From an uncultured Alphaproteobacteria bacterium (GTDB lineage: Bacteria; Pseudomonadota; Alphaproteobacteria; Micavibrionales; Micavibrionaceae): 6,134 nucleotides of DNA. Positions 4,241 to 6,134 of this stretch are shown here, in pieces. The notes under the pieces were generated by a model. That model saw only the letters and a list, made by a program, of their open reading frames with translations. It made no database searches and was not told where the DNA came from. The DNA is taken from assembly GCA_937124505.1 (NCBI GenBank), contig CAKZKV010000015.1, positions 1 through 6,134 of the forward strand, given 5' to 3'. Positions within the stretch are counted from its first letter, which is position 1; the number at the start of each line of letters is the position of its first letter. The translations under genes were made by a program, and so were the position numbers.

Positions 4241-5790
4241 TTGCTATGAAAACGAGCATAGCAAAAAACTGCGCAATTTATACCCGAAAATCAACCGAGG
4301 AAGGGCTCGACCAGGATTTCAACACACTGGACGCACAGCGTGAAGCGTGTGAAGCCTATATTTTGAGCCAGAAGGCCGAAGGCTGGAAGCCGGTTAAAAC
4401 GCGTTATGACGACGGCGGGTATTCCGGTGGGAATATGAACCGTCCGGCACTGGAAGACCTGCTCGATGATATCCGGGCCGGAAAAGTCCAGATTGTCGTC
4501 GTTTATAAAATCGACCGGCTAACGCGCTCCCTGATGGATTTTTCCAAACTCGTGGAAATTTTCGATAAATACGATGTCACTTTTGTCAGCGTGACGCAGA
4601 GCTTCAACACCACCACCTCGATGGGGCGTCTGACCCTGAACGTACTGCTGTCCTTTGCACAGTTCGAGCGCGAAGTTACGGGCGAACGCATCCGCGATAA
4701 AATTGCCGCCAGCAAGAAGAAAGGCTTATGGATGGGCGGTGCGCCGCCGCTGGGGTATCAATGCGTCGATAAAAAGCTCTGCCCGGAGCCGGAAGAGCAA
4801 AAAACCGTCCGGTTTATATTTGAGCAATATCTGGAATGCGGTTCGGTCAGACGGCTTAAGGAACTGCTGGAAAGCAAAGGGTGCAAAACGCCGGTGCGTA
4901 CATCGCAGAAAGGGCGGACATACGGAGGCATACCTTACAGCCGGGGCCACCTGTATAAAATCCTGGGCAATCCGGTTTATATTGGCAAGATCCGGCACAA
5001 GAGCAAAATTCATGATGGCCAGCATCCGGGAATTATTCCCGAAGATCTGTATGAAGCCGTACAGAAACAACTGAACGACAATACAAGCTCGGTTTCAGCC
5101 AAGCCCGTAAAAAGCGGCAGTCTGCTGCAGGGGTTGCTTTATGATTGCGACGGGACGATCTACAGCCCCACCTATACCAGCAAGAAGGGCAAGCGGTATT
5201 GTTATTATATCAGCCAGAACCTCCTGCAATATAAGGATCACCCCAAAGGGCTGATGGCACGGCTGCCTGCGTATGAAGCGGAAAAAGCAGTTACGCAGGC
5301 GCTGAAAGGTTGGCTCGCGAAAGGCAATAATCTGCAGAATCTGTTTCGGGATAATGAGGCCACCATTTCCTGGCTCAAGAGCAATCCGCTGCCTCTGGAT
5401 AATCCGAAAATCAGGAATATCCTGACAAAGGTGATTATCAACAACGGAGAGATCACCCTTCATGTTGATGCATTGAAGCTCCGGCAAGAGCTTGCGGGTC
5501 ATGCAGAAGTTCCCCTGAACCCGCCGACAGAGCAGGAAATAACCATCCAGATCCCGTTCAAAACAAATACGGGAAATAACGGTGCGATTCTGATCGAAAA
5601 CCCGAACCAGTCGCAAAAAGACCCTCTCGATCTCCCGCCAGAACAGCTCAAGCGTATCGTCAGAGGTATCATCTGGCGGGACGAGCATTTTGCCGGTGCG
5701 ACGTTGAAAAGCATTGCCGGGCAATATGGTCATGGCGAGAATTACGTCAACCGCTGCATTCAGGAAAGCTTCGCGCTGGCAGGCTGCTGA
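4237..5790 (+). CDS. Large serine recombinase (site-specific recombinase family protein)
   Basis: Catalyses cut-and-religate recombination through a covalent 5'-phosphoserine link. The N-terminal resolvase/invertase domain (about 10-155) holds AIYTRKST with nucleophile Ser19 and Arg17, YDDGGYSGGNMNRP (57-70), and DRLTRS with Arg94 and Arg97; the long helix RLTLNVLLSFAQFEREVTGERIRD follows (131-154). A 'recombinase' DNA-binding domain spans about 170-285 (PPLGY, then GNPVYIGKIRHK). The zinc-ribbon region (about 295-325) lacks the usual cysteine pairs. The C-terminus (about 463-517) ends in a helix-turn-helix-like segment, LKSIAGQYGHGENYVNRC, common in alphaproteobacterial DUF2924-linked recombinases. 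Length (517) is normal. The start at 4237 is chosen for GGAAG 5 bases upstream; the ATG at 4246 is too far from it. No attachment site can be assigned, so its substrate (prophage, island or local inversion) is unknown. Confidence 0.92.
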   Translation: MVAMKTSIAKNCAIYTRKSTEEGLDQDFNTLDAQREACEAYILSQKAEGWKPVKTRYDDGGYSGGNMNRPALEDLLDDIRAGKVQIVVVYKIDRLTRSLMDFSKLVEIFDKYDVTFVSVTQSFNTTTSMGRLTLNVLLSFAQFEREVTGERIRDKIAASKKKGLWMGGAPPLGYQCVDKKLCPEPEEQKTVRFIFEQYLECGSVRRLKELLESKGCKTPVRTSQKGRTYGGIPYSRGHLYKILGNPVYIGKIRHKSKIHDGQHPGIIPEDLYEAVQKQLNDNTSSVSAKPVKSGSLLQGLLYDCDGTIYSPTYTSKKGKRYCYYISQNLLQYKDHPKGLMARLPAYEAEKAVTQALKGWLAKGNNLQNLFRDNEATISWLKSNPLPLDNPKIRNILTKVIINNGEITLHVDALKLRQELAGHAEVPLNPPTEQEITIQIPFKTNTGNNGAILIENPNQSQKDPLDLPPEQLKRIVRGIIWRDEHFAGATLKSIAGQYGHGENYVNRCIQESFALAGC

Positions 5791-5837
5791 TTCCCTGCAA
5801 TTTCCCTGTTCCCTGATGGCAAGAAATCATACCGGTA

Positions 5838-5867
5838 GTCCTGTATTCTCTAGTACGCAGGGCTTTT
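5838..5867 (+). terminator. Possible rho-independent terminator after the recombinase
   Basis: GTCCTG (5838-5843) can pair with CAGGGC (5858-5863; one G-T pair) across a 14-base loop, followed by TTTT (5864-5867). The stem is short and the T run is brief, so this is a weak candidate. Confidence 0.3.
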
Positions 5868-5892
5868 CTCATCCTTAATCCCCTTCAAAAAA

Positions 5893-5930
5893 TAAAAAAA
5901 TTCCCTGTTATTCCCTGTAAAAACAGGGAA
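5893..5930 (-). terminator. Hairpin with T-tract on the minus strand
   Basis: TTCCCTGT (5911-5918) and ACAGGGAA (5923-5930) form a perfect 8-bp stem with a four-base loop; TTCCCTGT at 5901-5908 can substitute for the first arm. Read leftward, the distal pairing is followed directly by a run of seven Ts (complement of 5894-5900), as in an intrinsic terminator. It would protect the recombinase from leftward transcription arriving from beyond the right edge. It may instead be part of the recombinase-associated repeats. Confidence 0.3.
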
Positions 5931-6134
5931 ATCGGGTTTCGACCTTCCGGCAATTGTGCGGGTTGAGAGAAACGGCAAATTTTGGCGATTTCAGGGATTC
6001 TCGGTGAACGGTCGGGCAAAGCGCATACGCGGACGCCCGCAGATTGCGGGGCCTGGCGCGTACTATTCTCATGAGAAGGGGGAAATGCAGACTAAATGGC
6101 GGTGACGGTGTCCTTCATAAAAATACATCTATTT
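5931..6134. other. Intergenic stretch without a convincing gene
   Basis: No frame with a credible start and ribosome binding site is seen. Notable local structure is a hairpin CCCGCA-GAT-TGCGGG (6036-6050) and a perfect 12-bp palindrome TTCTCATGAGAA (6066-6077). A plus-strand frame is open from 5896 to a TGA at 6103-6105 but has no early ATG and no recognisable protein content. Confidence 0.5.

Larger units (their letters stand above)
5791..5930. repeat. TTCCCTG short-repeat cluster downstream of the recombinase
   Basis: TTCCCTG occurs at 5791-5797, 5802-5808, 5809-5815, 5901-5907 and 5911-5917, and inverted (CAGGGAA) at 5924-5930. The first copy starts immediately after the recombinase stop codon. 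From memory, similar clusters of TTCCCTG/CAGGGAA occur in alphaproteobacterial genomes near such recombinase genes and give rise to spurious short protein predictions. They could be recombinase binding sites, part of an attachment site, or a dispersed repeat. Confidence 0.6.

Noticed and set aside
4182..4259. Longer form of the HEPN-like gene starting at 4259
   Set aside because: It would overlap the recombinase start, has no good ribosome binding site, and the ATG at 4181 has GGAG at ideal spacing.
5095..5733. Long open frame (212 codons) on the minus strand inside the recombinase gene
   Set aside because: It lies entirely antisense to a well-supported recombinase domain, has no ribosome binding site or recognisable motif, and its cysteine- and arginine-rich content is typical of a shadow frame.
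6066..6077. Perfect palindrome TTCTCATGAGAA
   Set aside because: A single 12-bp palindrome with no nearby promoter or second copy is not enough to call an operator or attachment site.
5896..6105. Plus-strand frame open for about 69 codons after the recombinase
   Set aside because: No early ATG, no ribosome binding site, begins in the TTCCCTG repeats, and its translation matches no family I recognise.
1..6134. CRISPR array, tRNA, rRNA or insertion sequence
   Set aside because: No regularly spaced repeats, no cloverleaf-type sequence, and no transposase or terminal inverted repeats were seen.

Overview
The window reads as a compact anti-phage locus next to a site-specific recombination module, probably from an alphaproteobacterium of moderate GC content. 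The lineage call rests mainly on the pair of a DUF2924 protein followed by a serine recombinase with a matching C-terminal helix-turn-helix, an arrangement typical of alphaproteobacterial accessory regions. It is an inference, not a species identification.

Left part (1-3224): the first 43 bases hold the start of a leftward gene whose first residues look like an XRE/Cro-CI helix-turn-helix repressor. A 121-base divergent intergenic region follows, with a near-consensus leftward promoter, rightward promoter elements and repeated TATAGCGATAC motifs that look like shared operators. Rightward from it runs a three-gene operon with overlapping reading frames: a patatin-like phospholipase (CapV-type effector), a CD-NTase (cyclic-oligonucleotide synthase), and an E2-like ubiquitin-conjugating-fold protein with a C-terminal SEC-C zinc motif. 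This is a CBASS system of the 'short type II' kind (effector, cyclase, stand-alone E2, with no E1 or JAB protease inside the window). The expected logic is that infection activates the cyclase, the cyclic nucleotide activates the phospholipase, and membrane damage stops phage production. The E2 is expected to act on the cyclase.

Middle part (3225-4236): a DUF2924 gene with a very strong ribosome binding site, then a convergent leftward gene of unknown function carrying an RNNLVH (RX4H) HEPN-like motif. An exact 18-bp direct repeat (CAAAGGAAGCGTGTATGG) lies just before DUF2924 and again across the ribosome binding site and start codon of the recombinase, so the two middle genes sit between repeats.

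Right part (4237-6134): a large serine recombinase, then about 340 bases without a convincing gene. These contain a possible terminator, five copies of TTCCCTG plus one inverted copy, and several hairpins.

The most notable points are the E2-SEC-C protein in an E1-less CBASS, a cyclase C-terminus ending in Lys-Lys, the divergent regulator with shared operators, the possible leader-peptide coupling at the capV start, and the repeat-bounded DUF2924/HEPN segment.
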